A DNA stretch of 64,000 bases from Paenibacillus sp. PK3_47. Lineage in GTDB: Bacteria; Bacillota; Bacilli; Paenibacillales; Paenibacillaceae. The DNA lies in assembly GCF_023520895.1 (NCBI RefSeq), contig NZ_CP026029.1:5766001-5830000 (forward strand), written 5' to 3'. The position numbers were made by a program, and so were the translations under genes. The notes below the pieces were generated by a model. It worked only from the letters and a program-made list of their open reading frames with translations, made no database searches and had not been told where the DNA came from. This document shows, piece after piece, positions 24,192-32,612 of this stretch. The number at the start of each line of letters is the position of its first letter. Position 1 is the first letter of the stretch.

Positions 24192-25229
24192 GTGAGGCTG
24201 CAAAGACGCCGGATAGGATTTCGTGCTTTTGCCTATTTGTTCACATTTGTCGTAATTGTTTATGTTGCTGTATTTATGAACACCCCTTATATTGTCTACC
24301 AGCCCGGCAGTGCCACCGAGGTCGCGCCGATGATTGAGGTGGAGGGCGGAGACCAGGAAGAACAAGGAACTTTTATGATGACTACGGTGTCTGCAAGCTA
24401 TGCGAATGTAGCGCTCCTTATAGCCTCTGTGTTCAACGCACACAGCGAAGTGGTGCTGAAAGAGACGCGGCTGCAGGATAAGACGGAGCAGGAATATGCG
24501 GCTGAGCAGGTCTTTTACATGAGCAGTTCGCAGTCCAACGCCGTGGAGGCCGCTTATCAGGCTGCGGATGTCCCGTATGAGGATGTTGTGGATTATCTTT
24601 ACGTCATCTCGGTTGCCGATGCAGGGAATCAGAGCAAGTTCCAGCCGGGAGACAAGATCATCAGTGTATCCGGCCAAAAAATTCCCGATCCTGAGGCATT
24701 GGCTGAACTGCTCTCCTCCAGTAAAGTGGGCGATGAGGTGGAGATTGTTCTGCAGCGTGCCGGGAAGGAAGTTAAGGAACAGGTGACTCTGGTTGAAGTC
24801 CAGGATAGTAATGATCCCGCTGTCCGGCCGGGTCTGGGTGTAGTGATCGGCGCTGTACAGAGGGTGGAGCCCAAGGAGGCAGGGAAAACTGTCAGCTTTG
24901 TGGATACAAATGTCGGTGGACCTTCAGCAGGACTTATGTTTACAATGGAAATCTATAACCGGCTTACACCCGGGGATCTAACCAAAGGTCACCGGGTAGC
25001 AGGTACGGGAACGATTAATGCGGAGGGAACGGTCGGATCGATCGGCGGGGTCAAGCATAAGATTGTCGCTGCCGACCGTAAAGAGGCGGAGATCTTTTTT
25101 GTACCTGTCAAAAATTATGATGAAGCTAAAGCCAAAGCAGATGAAATAGGCACGGATATGAAGCTTGTGCCTGTATCAACTTTGGATGATGCGCTGAAAT
25201 ATATGGAGGAGCTGCCGGTCAGACCATGA
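24192..25229 (+). CDS. ylbL: SepM/YlbL family secreted PDZ-Lon protease
   Basis: 345-aa membrane-anchored protease. One N-terminal helix (FRAFAYLFTFVVIVYVAVF) is followed by an extracytoplasmic domain with a PDZ module (about residues 120-195: ISVADAGNQSKFQPGDKIISVSG) and a Lon-type catalytic domain. The Ser lies in GGPSAGLMF and the Lys in GGVKHKIVAA. Members cleave signal peptides or septum proteins at the cell surface. GTG 24192 is chosen because GAAGGGA sits 8 bases upstream; the longer TTG start adds a basic tail. Its 3' end overlaps tmcAL (opposite strand) by 11 bases. Confidence 0.92.
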   Translation: MRLQRRRIGFRAFAYLFTFVVIVYVAVFMNTPYIVYQPGSATEVAPMIEVEGGDQEEQGTFMMTTVSASYANVALLIASVFNAHSEVVLKETRLQDKTEQEYAAEQVFYMSSSQSNAVEAAYQAADVPYEDVVDYLYVISVADAGNQSKFQPGDKIISVSGQKIPDPEALAELLSSSKVGDEVEIVLQRAGKEVKEQVTLVEVQDSNDPAVRPGLGVVIGAVQRVEPKEAGKTVSFVDTNVGGPSAGLMFTMEIYNRLTPGDLTKGHRVAGTGTINAEGTVGSIGGVKHKIVAADRKEAEIFFVPVKNYDEAKAKADEIGTDMKLVPVSTLDDALKYMEELPVRP

Positions 25230-26460
25230 CCGGCGGCTGAAGGTAATCGGCGTAAAGGTCGGTCCGCAGCGGATGGCTGTAAGCTCCGGCATACACCGCA
25301 GCTGCTTGAAGATCCAGCTGAAGCATGGGATGGGAGAAATGGGCCGGACTCAGCACAACAGGCAGGGTGGCTGCCTGTTTCATTTGTTTCAGAAGACTGC
25401 GGCCGCTTGCGCGGAAGCCGAGAACCCGGATATAGGCCGGTCCCTGGGCCAGACGGTCAGGTAACAAAGCTTCCTTGCTATGATTGAGCAGGGCATGAAG
25501 CAAAAGTCTCTGCAGTCTGGTGTGAGTGTAACGCTTGCTCTTAAGGGCCTGCAAAAGCCCGTTTACAGTAAATTCAGGAAGCTCCGTCATGATGCGCAGC
25601 AGCCGGTTCTCCAATCCCTCATTCATATCCTGAAGGCTGCGGAGTTCAGCTGCTGTACGCGTGGACAGTACATGGCGGAGCGGAATCCGGAAATCCTCAA
25701 GACTCAGCGGGCCCCTGCCTGCTGCATGCTCCCGTTCCAGGATGGACAGGCTATATTCCGGCATGTATGGAGCAGGGGAGCCGCCGTCCTGAAGCAGACG
25801 GCGGATTGCGGTAGCGCTGGCGATGGATGATCCCGGAGACAGCGGATCATGGAATCCCGCCCCGGTCCTTGGAACGGTGAGCGGGCGGATGCTGCTGTTC
25901 AGCCGGCGCAGTGCAATCAGGTAGTGCAGGCCAAGGCTGTTGTTGGGCTGGCGCAGCAGAGCACCGGCATCCGCCCCTTCTGCTGCCGGTTCTGCAGCAG
26001 AGCTCCTCCAGGCCGCTGCCGCAGCTGCGCTGTAGGCGGCGGGAAAGCTCGATCCTTCAGCCATACGCCGGCGGATCTCTTCCTGCAGGGTGCTGCTCTC
26101 TTCGGCCAGAAATCCGGCCAGCGGGAGCAGGGCACCCAAAGTGCCGGCTTCGGAGCCGAAGCACAGGCTGTCCACCACCCCGGTGGCCTCCAGCAGGGCT
26201 GCAGCTCCGAAGGCGAACCATTCCGCCGGCTGGACAGCATAGGCCACCGGCAGTTCAATTACGAGATCGGCGCCCATATGCAGCGCCATCTCCGTCCGCG
26301 CCTGCTTGCTGACCGCCGCCGGCTCGCCGCGCTGGGTAAACGGGCCGCTCATGACGACAATGGTGCTGTCCGCACCCGATAATTTTTTGGCTTCGCGGAA
26401 ATGGTGGACATGCCCGTTATGTAAAGGATTATATTCGGCTACAATACCAACTGTAGTCAA
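25219..26460 (-). CDS. tmcAL: tRNA(Met) cytidine acetate ligase TmcAL (YlbM)
   Basis: 413-aa enzyme that acetylates the wobble C34 of elongator tRNA-Met using acetate and ATP. The N-terminal nucleotidyltransferase motif VGIVAEYNPLHNGHVHHF (HxGH type) and the FTQRGEPAAVSKQART and GADLVIELPVAYAVQPAEWFAFGA blocks are diagnostic. The C-terminal half is helical with several Ala/Leu-rich stretches. Length matches the family. It converges with sepM and overlaps it by 11 bases. Confidence 0.94.
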   Translation of the reverse strand: MTTVGIVAEYNPLHNGHVHHFREAKKLSGADSTIVVMSGPFTQRGEPAAVSKQARTEMALHMGADLVIELPVAYAVQPAEWFAFGAAALLEATGVVDSLCFGSEAGTLGALLPLAGFLAEESSTLQEEIRRRMAEGSSFPAAYSAAAAAAWRSSAAEPAAEGADAGALLRQPNNSLGLHYLIALRRLNSSIRPLTVPRTGAGFHDPLSPGSSIASATAIRRLLQDGGSPAPYMPEYSLSILEREHAAGRGPLSLEDFRIPLRHVLSTRTAAELRSLQDMNEGLENRLLRIMTELPEFTVNGLLQALKSKRYTHTRLQRLLLHALLNHSKEALLPDRLAQGPAYIRVLGFRASGRSLLKQMKQAATLPVVLSPAHFSHPMLQLDLQAAAVYAGAYSHPLRTDLYADYLQPPVMV

Positions 26461-26550
26461 AGCTGCTCACTCCATATCATGTGGAAATAATGTTTTAATA
26501 GTTATATCATAAATTGTCCCTATCCTTGAAACAATATAAAGGAAAAATGG

Positions 26551-26580
26551 TTGACAAAGTCCGGAAATAATAGGTATAAT
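26551..26580 (+). promoter_or_regulatory. SigA-type promoter for yceD-rpmF
   Basis: TTGACA (26551-26556), 18-base spacer, TATAAT (26575-26580): consensus hexamers, about 28 bases before the yceD start codon. Confidence 0.85.
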
Positions 26581-26607
26581 AAATTTTGTTTGTTTGGAGT
26601 GATGATT

Positions 26608-27129
26608 ATGAAGATTCACTTTCGCAAATTGGCTAATGCCGACGAGGCTCTGCACATTCATGAAACATTGGATGTCAGTGAACTTGTCAAAGGGCGAAAG
26701 GATATACTTGCTGTTGCGCCGCTCTCAGTGGACCTTAATGCGCTGCCCGCGGGAACCGATCGTGTGAACGTGGTGGGGAAATTGAACGGGAATGTGGACA
26801 TGTTATGCTCACGTTGCCTGACAGAGGTCAACAGTAAACTGAACATTCCTTTTGCCGAGACTTTCAAATGGCTCAAGCAGCCGATTCTTCCCGATGATGA
26901 AGATGATGAACTCATCTACGTCGAGGATGAGATTGTGGATCTTGTCCCGTTCGTGGAAGAAAACTTCGTACTGCACTTGCCGGATTCGGTATTGTGCAAG
27001 GCAGACTGTCTTGGTCTTTGTCAGACATGTGGACAAAATTTGAACGAAGGCACCTGCAGTTGCGACAACACAGTGGTCGATCCACGGCTCGCTGCGTTGA
27101 AAGGATTCTTTACCAAGCAAGATGACTAA
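26608..27129 (+). CDS. ylbN: DUF177/YceD family protein, ribosome-linked
   Basis: 173-aa protein with the family's two Cys pairs: MLCSRCL in the middle and CKADCLGLCQTCGQNLNEGTCSC near the C-terminus, a likely metal or 23S rRNA-linked site. The acidic EDEIVDLVPFVEENFVLHLP region is typical. The start at ATG 26608 fits TTGGAGT at 7 bases; the longer frame runs through the promoter. It sits immediately upstream of rpmF as in nearly all bacteria, and is needed for 23S rRNA accumulation in plants and E. coli. Confidence 0.92.
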   Translation: MKIHFRKLANADEALHIHETLDVSELVKGRKDILAVAPLSVDLNALPAGTDRVNVVGKLNGNVDMLCSRCLTEVNSKLNIPFAETFKWLKQPILPDDEDDELIYVEDEIVDLVPFVEENFVLHLPDSVLCKADCLGLCQTCGQNLNEGTCSCDNTVVDPRLAALKGFFTKQDD

Positions 27130-27181
27130 GAACAAATCCCGGGTTATAACGGGTTAACAAGAAATTGGGAGGTGTAACACA

Positions 27182-27355
27182 ATGGCAGTACCTCAACGGA
27201 GAACGTCCAAAACACGCCGTGACAAGCGTCGTACTCACTTCAAACTGGTAGTACCAGGTATGGTGAAATGTGAACAATGCGGAGAGCTGAAACTGGCTCA
27301 CCACGTATGCAAAGTTTGCGGAACTTACAAAGCAAGAGAAATCATCAAGAACTAG
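27182..27355 (+). CDS. rpmF: 50S ribosomal protein L32
   Basis: 57-aa protein not visible as a long ORF but clear in sequence: ATG 27182 after GGGAGGTG, MAVPQRRTSKTRRDKRRTH N-terminus, zinc ribbon CEQC...CKVC, and AREIIKN C-terminus. It is a Zn-dependent L32 (C+ type). It is transcribed with yceD; the terminator lies 15 bases downstream. Confidence 0.97.
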   Translation: MAVPQRRTSKTRRDKRRTHFKLVVPGMVKCEQCGELKLAHHVCKVCGTYKAREIIKN

Positions 27356-27369
27356 TTTTCTTGAGCGTG

Positions 27370-27405
27370 GCACTTCATCATTATTGATGGAGTGCTATTT
27401 TTTTT
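27370..27405 (+). terminator. Terminator of yceD-rpmF
   Basis: GCACTTCATCA (27370-27380) pairs with TGATGGAGTGC (with one G-U), followed by TATTTTTTTT. Confidence 0.88.
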
Positions 27406-27546
27406 ATGTGATTGAGAATACTACAGGTAAGATTGCTGCATCTGCACCGCGGTAGATTTAAGTTTGATGCTGCGGTGTAATCTGCTGTAAAGCGGCAGGA
27501 TTGAAGTCAATGCTTTATTTTTGGCGCTTCATGCTTTATACTACAT

Positions 27547-27585
27547 ATTAGTACCTGGTTCTAAAACATAAATTACCTTTATAAT
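27547..27585 (+). promoter_or_regulatory. FapR operator and promoter of the fatty-acid operon
   Basis: The dyad ATTAGTACCTGGTTCTAA (27547-27564) matches the known FapR box (TTAGTACCTnnnnCTAA type). A TATAAT hexamer lies at 27580-27585, about 15 bases downstream, so the box overlaps the -35 area and would block RNA polymerase. The site lies about 100 bases before fapR, giving autoregulation; malonyl-CoA would release the repressor. Confidence 0.85.
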
Positions 27586-27662
27586 ACGAATGACAGCGGC
27601 CATTCTCACGGCCGAATGCTTGTGCTTTAGCATGTGCCAGGAGGTGAGCCGCCATAGAGCGG

Positions 27663-28259
27663 ATGTCCAAGAAAGACCGCCAGCAGCAGCTGCTGAGAAT
27701 AATTGAAGGGAATCCGTTCGTGACGGACCGGGAATTGACCCGGCAGCTTAAGGTGAGTATCCAGACCATCAGGCTGGACAGGCTGGAGCTGGGAATACCG
27801 GAGCTGCGTGAACGGATGAAGCAGATGGCAGAGCACTCCTACGATCAGGTGCGCTCGTTGCCTCCTGACGAAGTGGTTGGTGATATTGTCGATCTGCAGC
27901 TGGACAGAAGCGGGATATCCATCTTTGAAATCCGGGAGGAGCATGTCTTTTCCAGAAACGGTATCGCCCGCGGCCATTATGTGTTTGCCCAGGCCAATTC
28001 GCTTGCGGTTGCTGTTATCAATGACGAGATTGCTTTGACCGCTTCGGCTGACATCCGGTTTGTACGTATGGTCAAGCTTGGCGAGAAGTGCATAGCCAAG
28101 GCGCAGGTGCGCTCGCTGGCAGGACGCGGCGGCAAAGCTGAAGTGGACGTATTTACGTACGTCGGAGAAGAGCTGGTATTTCAAGGTCATTTTGTAGTGT
28201 ACCGGTCCGCAAATGAAGAATACAGCGAAGGGGGAAACCGAAGTGCTGATCGCCATTGA
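27663..28259 (+). CDS. fapR: Fatty acid and phospholipid biosynthesis repressor FapR
   Basis: 198-aa repressor of lipid synthesis genes. Winged-helix DeoR-like DNA-binding domain (residues 1-60: SKKDRQQQLLRIIEGNPFVTDRELTRQLKVSIQTIRLDRLELGIPELRERMK) and a hot-dog thioesterase-like domain binding malonyl-CoA (about 85-185; NGIARGHYVFAQANSLAVAVINDEIALTASADIRF). It is preceded by a FapR box and overlaps plsX by 17 bases. It starts the lipid operon. Confidence 0.96.
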   Translation: MSKKDRQQQLLRIIEGNPFVTDRELTRQLKVSIQTIRLDRLELGIPELRERMKQMAEHSYDQVRSLPPDEVVGDIVDLQLDRSGISIFEIREEHVFSRNGIARGHYVFAQANSLAVAVINDEIALTASADIRFVRMVKLGEKCIAKAQVRSLAGRGGKAEVDVFTYVGEELVFQGHFVVYRSANEEYSEGGNRSADRH

Positions 28260-29232
28260 TGCCATGGGCGGGGACAACGCTCCTGAATGTAATGTGGAGG
28301 GGGCGTTGTCCGCGGCCGCGGAGTGGAGTGATACGCAGATCGTGCTTGTCGGCGACGAAGCCAGGCTTGAGCCGCTGCTGAAGAATAAACCGTCCAATGT
28401 GACGGTCCGTCATGCAAGTGAAGTAATCGGTGCGGATGATGAGCCCGTGAAGGCGGTCCGCCGCAAAAAGGATTCGTCCATGGTGGTTGCCGGACGTATG
28501 GTGCGTGAAGGCGAAGCTGCTGCCATGATCTCGTCCGGAAATACCGGCGCCCTAATGACAACAGGGCTGCTGGTCGTCGGAAGAATGGAAGGCATTGAGC
28601 GTCCCGCTCTTGCCCCGATGATACCGACGCTGGATGATGTCGGTGTACTGGCGCTGGATCTCGGCGCCAATATGGATGCCAAACCCCAGCACCTGGCGCA
28701 GTACGCGCTGATGGGCAGCATTTACCGCAGCAAGGTGCACGGTATTGCCAGACCGCGTGTAGGGCTGCTGAATGTCGGAACAGAGCCGGGCAAAGGCAAT
28801 GAGCTGACCAAGGAAGCCTATCCGCTGCTTGAAGCCTTGCCCGGAATTCATTTCGTCGGCAATGTCGAAGCCCGGGATGTGCTTACAGGCAGCTGTGATG
28901 TTCTGGTATGTGACGGCTTTGCCGGCAACATCCTGCTGAAGACGCTGGAAGGAACGGCAGGAGCCATGTTCTCGCTGCTTAAAGAGCAGTTCAGCAAATC
29001 GCTCAAAACCAAGCTCGGTGCAGCGATTCTGATGCCTGAGCTCAGAGGCCTCAAGAGCAAGCTGGATTATAAGGAACACGGCGGAGCGCCGCTGCTCGGC
29101 CTTAGCGGGCTGGTCGTGAAGGGCCACGGCTCCTCAGACGGCAATGCAGTTAAGAATGCAGTAAGACAGGCGCGGATAGCGCTGCAGGCAGGTCTTGTAA
29201 CAAGCATATCCAAGGAAATTAGCGGGAAGTGA
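28243..29232 (+). CDS. plsX: Phosphate acyltransferase PlsX
   Basis: 329-aa enzyme that makes acyl-phosphate from acyl-ACP, feeding PlsY for phospholipid synthesis. The N-terminus VLIAIDAMGGDNAP, the ISSGNTGALMTTGLL loop and the VCDGFAGNILLKTLEG block are diagnostic. The GTG at 28243 is preferred (GAAGGGGG 8 bases upstream); a longer ATG frame at 28213 adds ten residues foreign to the family. Second gene of the operon. Confidence 0.95.
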   Translation: MLIAIDAMGGDNAPECNVEGALSAAAEWSDTQIVLVGDEARLEPLLKNKPSNVTVRHASEVIGADDEPVKAVRRKKDSSMVVAGRMVREGEAAAMISSGNTGALMTTGLLVVGRMEGIERPALAPMIPTLDDVGVLALDLGANMDAKPQHLAQYALMGSIYRSKVHGIARPRVGLLNVGTEPGKGNELTKEAYPLLEALPGIHFVGNVEARDVLTGSCDVLVCDGFAGNILLKTLEGTAGAMFSLLKEQFSKSLKTKLGAAILMPELRGLKSKLDYKEHGGAPLLGLSGLVVKGHGSSDGNAVKNAVRQARIALQAGLVTSISKEISGK

Positions 29233-29240
29233 GTGACAAT

Positions 29241-30230
29241 ATGAAGCAGCTGCGCCCTATAGGGATCATCGGCACCGGGAAATATGTGCCTGAGAAAATA
29301 TTAACCAACAGTGATCTGGAACAAATGGTAGAAACGAATGATGAATGGATTGTCAGCCGCACAGGGATCCGCGAACGGCATATTGCGGCTCCGCATGAGG
29401 CGACTTCTGATCTGGCTTATGAAGCGGCGCTCAAAGCGCTGGAGTCCGCGAACATGAAGGCAGAGGACCTTGAACTTATAATAGTAGCAACTATTACTCC
29501 GGACAGCGCTTTTCCTTCTACAGCCTGTATCCTTCAGGACAAGCTTGGTGCCAAAGGCGCTGCGGCGTTTGATTTGTCGGCGGCCTGCTCAGGTTTTGTC
29601 TACAGTCTGGCTACCGCTACCGGATTCCTGCAGACCGGAATGTACAACAATGCGCTGATTATCGGTGCAGACACCTTGTCGCGGATTACGGATTATACCG
29701 ACCGCAACACCTGTGTACTGTTCGGTGACGGTGCAGGGGCGGTCATTCTCGGTGAAGTTCCTGAAGGCAGAGGCTTCCAGTCCTTCGATCTGGGAGCTGA
29801 AGGCTCCGGAGGCAGCCTGCTGAAGATGGAAGCGGGCGGCTCCCGTCTGCCGGCATCCCAGCAGACAATTGAAGAGAAGAAGCATTTCATTTACATGAAC
29901 GGGCGTGAAGTGTTCAAATTTGCAGTCCGGGTCATGGGCACAGCAACAGAACGTGTGCTGGCCAAGGCCGGACTCGGCAAGGAAGATATCGACTTGTTCG
30001 TACCTCATCAGGCTAATATCCGTATTATCCAGTCCGCTATGCAGCGCCTGGATCTGCAGGAGAACAAATGCGTCATTAATGTTGACAGATATGCCAACAC
30101 TTCTGCCGCATCCATTCCGCTTGCGCTGGTGGAAGCTGCCGAAGAAGGGCGGATGAAGGAAGGCGACACCGTGCTTATGGTCGGCTTCGGCGGCGGCCTG
30201 ACCTGGGGAGCATCCGTATTGGTCTGGTAA
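29241..30230 (+). CDS. fabH: 3-oxoacyl-ACP synthase III (FabH)
   Basis: 329-aa condensing enzyme that starts fatty-acid chains from acyl-CoA and malonyl-ACP. Catalytic triad: Cys in DLSAACSGFVYSL, His in VPHQANIRI, Asn in NVDRYANTSAAS. The C-terminus VGFGGGLTWGASVLVW is typical. ATG 29241 chosen; a GTG at 29229 is possible. In B. subtilis fabH lies elsewhere, whereas here it is inside the fapR operon. The chain preference (branched vs straight) cannot be read from sequence. Confidence 0.96.
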   Translation: MKQLRPIGIIGTGKYVPEKILTNSDLEQMVETNDEWIVSRTGIRERHIAAPHEATSDLAYEAALKALESANMKAEDLELIIVATITPDSAFPSTACILQDKLGAKGAAAFDLSAACSGFVYSLATATGFLQTGMYNNALIIGADTLSRITDYTDRNTCVLFGDGAGAVILGEVPEGRGFQSFDLGAEGSGGSLLKMEAGGSRLPASQQTIEEKKHFIYMNGREVFKFAVRVMGTATERVLAKAGLGKEDIDLFVPHQANIRIIQSAMQRLDLQENKCVINVDRYANTSAASIPLALVEAAEEGRMKEGDTVLMVGFGGGLTWGASVLVW

Positions 30231-30324
30231 CAGCAGAGACTATAGATAAGACGGCGTGAACCGGACAAACAGTGAGGAGTGCTCCACTGTAAAGGCTCCG
30301 GTTAGCCGGAAGGGGTTAGTAGAG

Positions 30325-31248
30325 ATGGGTAAAATTGCATTTGTTTTTCCCGGCCAGGGTGCGCAGGCAGTCGGTATGGGTAAGGATATATATGATGCTC
30401 TGCCGGACAGCCGTGCGGTGTTCGAGAAGGGCGACGAGGTGCTTGGTTTTCCGCTGAGCAAGCTTGTTTTTGAAGGGCCGGACAGTGAACTGAAGCAGAC
30501 GGTGAATACGCAGCCGGCGCTTGTCACGGCCAGTGTTGCTTTTCTTGAGGCTTTTCGCGCTCAAGGCATCAGCCCGGATTATGTGGCAGGTCACAGCCTT
30601 GGTGAATACAGCGCCCTCGTGGCGGCCGGAGTTCTCTCCTATGAGGATGCAGTAGCACTGGTACGCCTGCGCGGACAGTTTATGGAAGAAGCTGTTCCCG
30701 GCGGCAAAGGTGCAATGGCAGCTGTACTGGGCGCGGAACGCGGAGCTTTGGCGGAACTGTGCCGCACCATTAGTGAAGAGGGCAATCCGGTAGAGCTGGC
30801 CAATGTTAACTGCCCTGGGCAGATTGTTGTATCCGGTTCGGCGGCGGGCGTGGACAGTGTTGTTCAGCGCGTCAAGGAAGCTGGCGGCAAACGGGCGATT
30901 CCGCTTGAAGTCAGCGGACCTTTTCACTCTTCTCTAATGAAGGAAGCGGCGGACCGTCTCGCGGCAGAGCTTAAGAAGGTTACTTTCAATAGGCCTTCCG
31001 TCCCGGTTGTGGTTAATGTTACCGCAGCTCCGGTTACCGATCCTGAAGAGATCCGCCAGCTGCTTGTGCAGCAGGTATTCTCTCCTGTATTATGGCAGGA
31101 TAGCGTGGAATGGCTGATCTCTGCCGGTGTGGATACGTTTGTGGAGATCGGTTCGGGAAGCGTGCTGGCCGGACTGATCCGCAAGATTGACAAAAATGTA
31201 AAAGTGGTAAACATTAACACACTGGAAAGCGCCCAAGCCCCTTTGTAA
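30325..31248 (+). CDS. fabD: Malonyl-CoA-ACP transacylase FabD
   Basis: 307-aa enzyme moving malonyl from CoA to ACP. N-terminus IAFVFPGQGAQAVGMGKD, nucleophile in GHSLGEYSALVAAGVL, His in SGPFHSSLM, and FVEIGSGSVLAGLIRKI end block are all present. The ATG at 30325 follows GGAAGGGG by 9 bases; the upstream 23 codons belong to the 94-base fabH-fabD gap. Third lipid gene of the operon. Confidence 0.96.
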   Translation: MGKIAFVFPGQGAQAVGMGKDIYDALPDSRAVFEKGDEVLGFPLSKLVFEGPDSELKQTVNTQPALVTASVAFLEAFRAQGISPDYVAGHSLGEYSALVAAGVLSYEDAVALVRLRGQFMEEAVPGGKGAMAAVLGAERGALAELCRTISEEGNPVELANVNCPGQIVVSGSAAGVDSVVQRVKEAGGKRAIPLEVSGPFHSSLMKEAADRLAAELKKVTFNRPSVPVVVNVTAAPVTDPEEIRQLLVQQVFSPVLWQDSVEWLISAGVDTFVEIGSGSVLAGLIRKIDKNVKVVNINTLESAQAPL

Positions 31249-31292
31249 TTCAATTGGCTGAAGGCGGTGAAGGTGAAAGGGGCTAAAGAAGC

Positions 31293-32042
31293 ATGTTCTC
31301 AGCATTAAAAGGGCAGACCGCCCTCGTTACCGGAGGCTCCCGCGGCATTGGACGCAGCATTGCTCTGGCACTTGCCGAGCAGGGAGTCAAGGTCGCTGTC
31401 AATTATTCCGGCAGTGAAGCTGCAGCGCAGGAGACGGTCCGGCTCATCCAGGAGCTTGGCTCTGAAGCCATTGCGCTGAAAGGGAATGTCGGCAGCAGTG
31501 CGGAGGCTGACAATCTGGTCAAAGAAGTGGTGAACACCTGGGGCAAGATAGACATCCTTGTGAACAATGCCGGTATTACCCGGGATAATCTGCTTATGCG
31601 CATGAAAGAAGAAGAGTTTGATCAGGTCATCGAAACCAATCTCAAAGGCGTGTTCAATTGTCTTAAGGCGGTTACACGTCCGATGATGAAGCAGCGTTAC
31701 GGCCGGATCATTAATATTTCCTCGGTTGTGGGTGTAACCGGCAATCCTGGGCAAGTTAATTATACCGCTGCCAAAGCAGGTGTGATCGGGATGACGAAAT
31801 CTGCAGCCCGGGAGCTGTCTTCACGGGGAATCACTGTGAACTGTATTGCACCGGGATTTATTGATACCGATATGACCCGCGAGCTGTCCGATGAAATCCG
31901 CAGTGAGCTGATCAAGGGGATTCCTCTTGCAAAGCTCGGGCGGCCGGAGGACATTGCTATGGCGGCAGTATTCCTGGCCTCTGAAGGGGCTGCCTATATG
32001 ACAGGCCAGACCATCCATGTGGATGGCGGCATGTACATGTAA
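31293..32042 (+). CDS. fabG: 3-oxoacyl-ACP reductase FabG
   Basis: 249-aa NADPH-dependent ketoreductase of the elongation cycle. SDR features: TGGSRGIGRSIALALA cofactor loop, NNAGITRD, catalytic Ser-Tyr-Lys (ISSVVGVTGNPGQVNYTAAKAG), and PGFIDTDMT. C-terminus GQTIHVDGGMYM is typical of true FabG. A site GAAAGGGG lies upstream of ATG 31293. 44 bases behind fabD. Confidence 0.96.
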   Translation: MFSALKGQTALVTGGSRGIGRSIALALAEQGVKVAVNYSGSEAAAQETVRLIQELGSEAIALKGNVGSSAEADNLVKEVVNTWGKIDILVNNAGITRDNLLMRMKEEEFDQVIETNLKGVFNCLKAVTRPMMKQRYGRIINISSVVGVTGNPGQVNYTAAKAGVIGMTKSAARELSSRGITVNCIAPGFIDTDMTRELSDEIRSELIKGIPLAKLGRPEDIAMAAVFLASEGAAYMTGQTIHVDGGMYM

Positions 32043-32163
32043 GGCATAATAAGCGTCAAAGTATGACAGGAAAAGGGAATTGGAGCAGCCGGAAAGCGTT
32101 TTTTATGCTCTATGGTATTTTGACTTCATATCTCGTATAATACCAAAAGAGGAGGTGAACCGG

Positions 32164-32397
32164 ATGTCCGATGTATTGGAGCGTGTAAAACGCATTGTCA
32201 TCGACCGCTTGGGTGCCGATGAAGCTGAGGTAACATTAGAAGCGTCTTTCAAAGATGATTTAGGTGCTGATTCTCTTGATGTAGTTGAATTGGTAATGGA
32301 ATTGGAAGATGAATTCGATATGGAAATCTCTGATGAAGATGCAGAGAAGATTACGACCGTGGGTGAAGTTGTGAAGTACATACAATCTCATACCTAG
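32164..32397 (+). CDS. acpP: Acyl carrier protein
   Basis: 77-aa acidic carrier with the phosphopantetheine attachment Ser in LGADSLDVVELVMELEDEFDM. N-terminus MSDVLERVKRIVIDRLGADEAEVT and the C-terminus IQSHT complete a normal four-helix ACP. The ATG at 32164 is preceded by AGAGGAGGTG, one of the strongest ribosome sites in the window, consistent with high expression. Confidence 0.97.
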   Translation: MSDVLERVKRIVIDRLGADEAEVTLEASFKDDLGADSLDVVELVMELEDEFDMEISDEDAEKITTVGEVVKYIQSHT

Positions 32398-32405
32398 AGT
32401 CCTAT

Positions 32406-32450
32406 CATTGAGGGTCCCGTCCCCAGGGGGGCGGGACTTCTCCTCATTTT
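32406..32450 (+). terminator. Possible attenuating hairpin after acpP
   Basis: GTCCCGTCC (about 32414-32422) pairs with GGCGGGAC (about 32429-32436); the T-rich tail is short (TTCTCCTCATTTT). It may reduce read-through into fabF rather than end transcription; 215 bases separate the two genes. Confidence 0.5.
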
Positions 32451-32612
32451 ACACCGGTAACGGATTTACGGGATATAACATTTAACATCTTTACGGGGAA
32501 AATAACAGAACCGCGGTTAAGACAAGCTGCGGCTGCAGTTTATATAGACTTTTTGAAAGACAAATACTTACTTGATGTTGAAATATACAGCCTACAGATG
32601 GGGTGATTGCGT

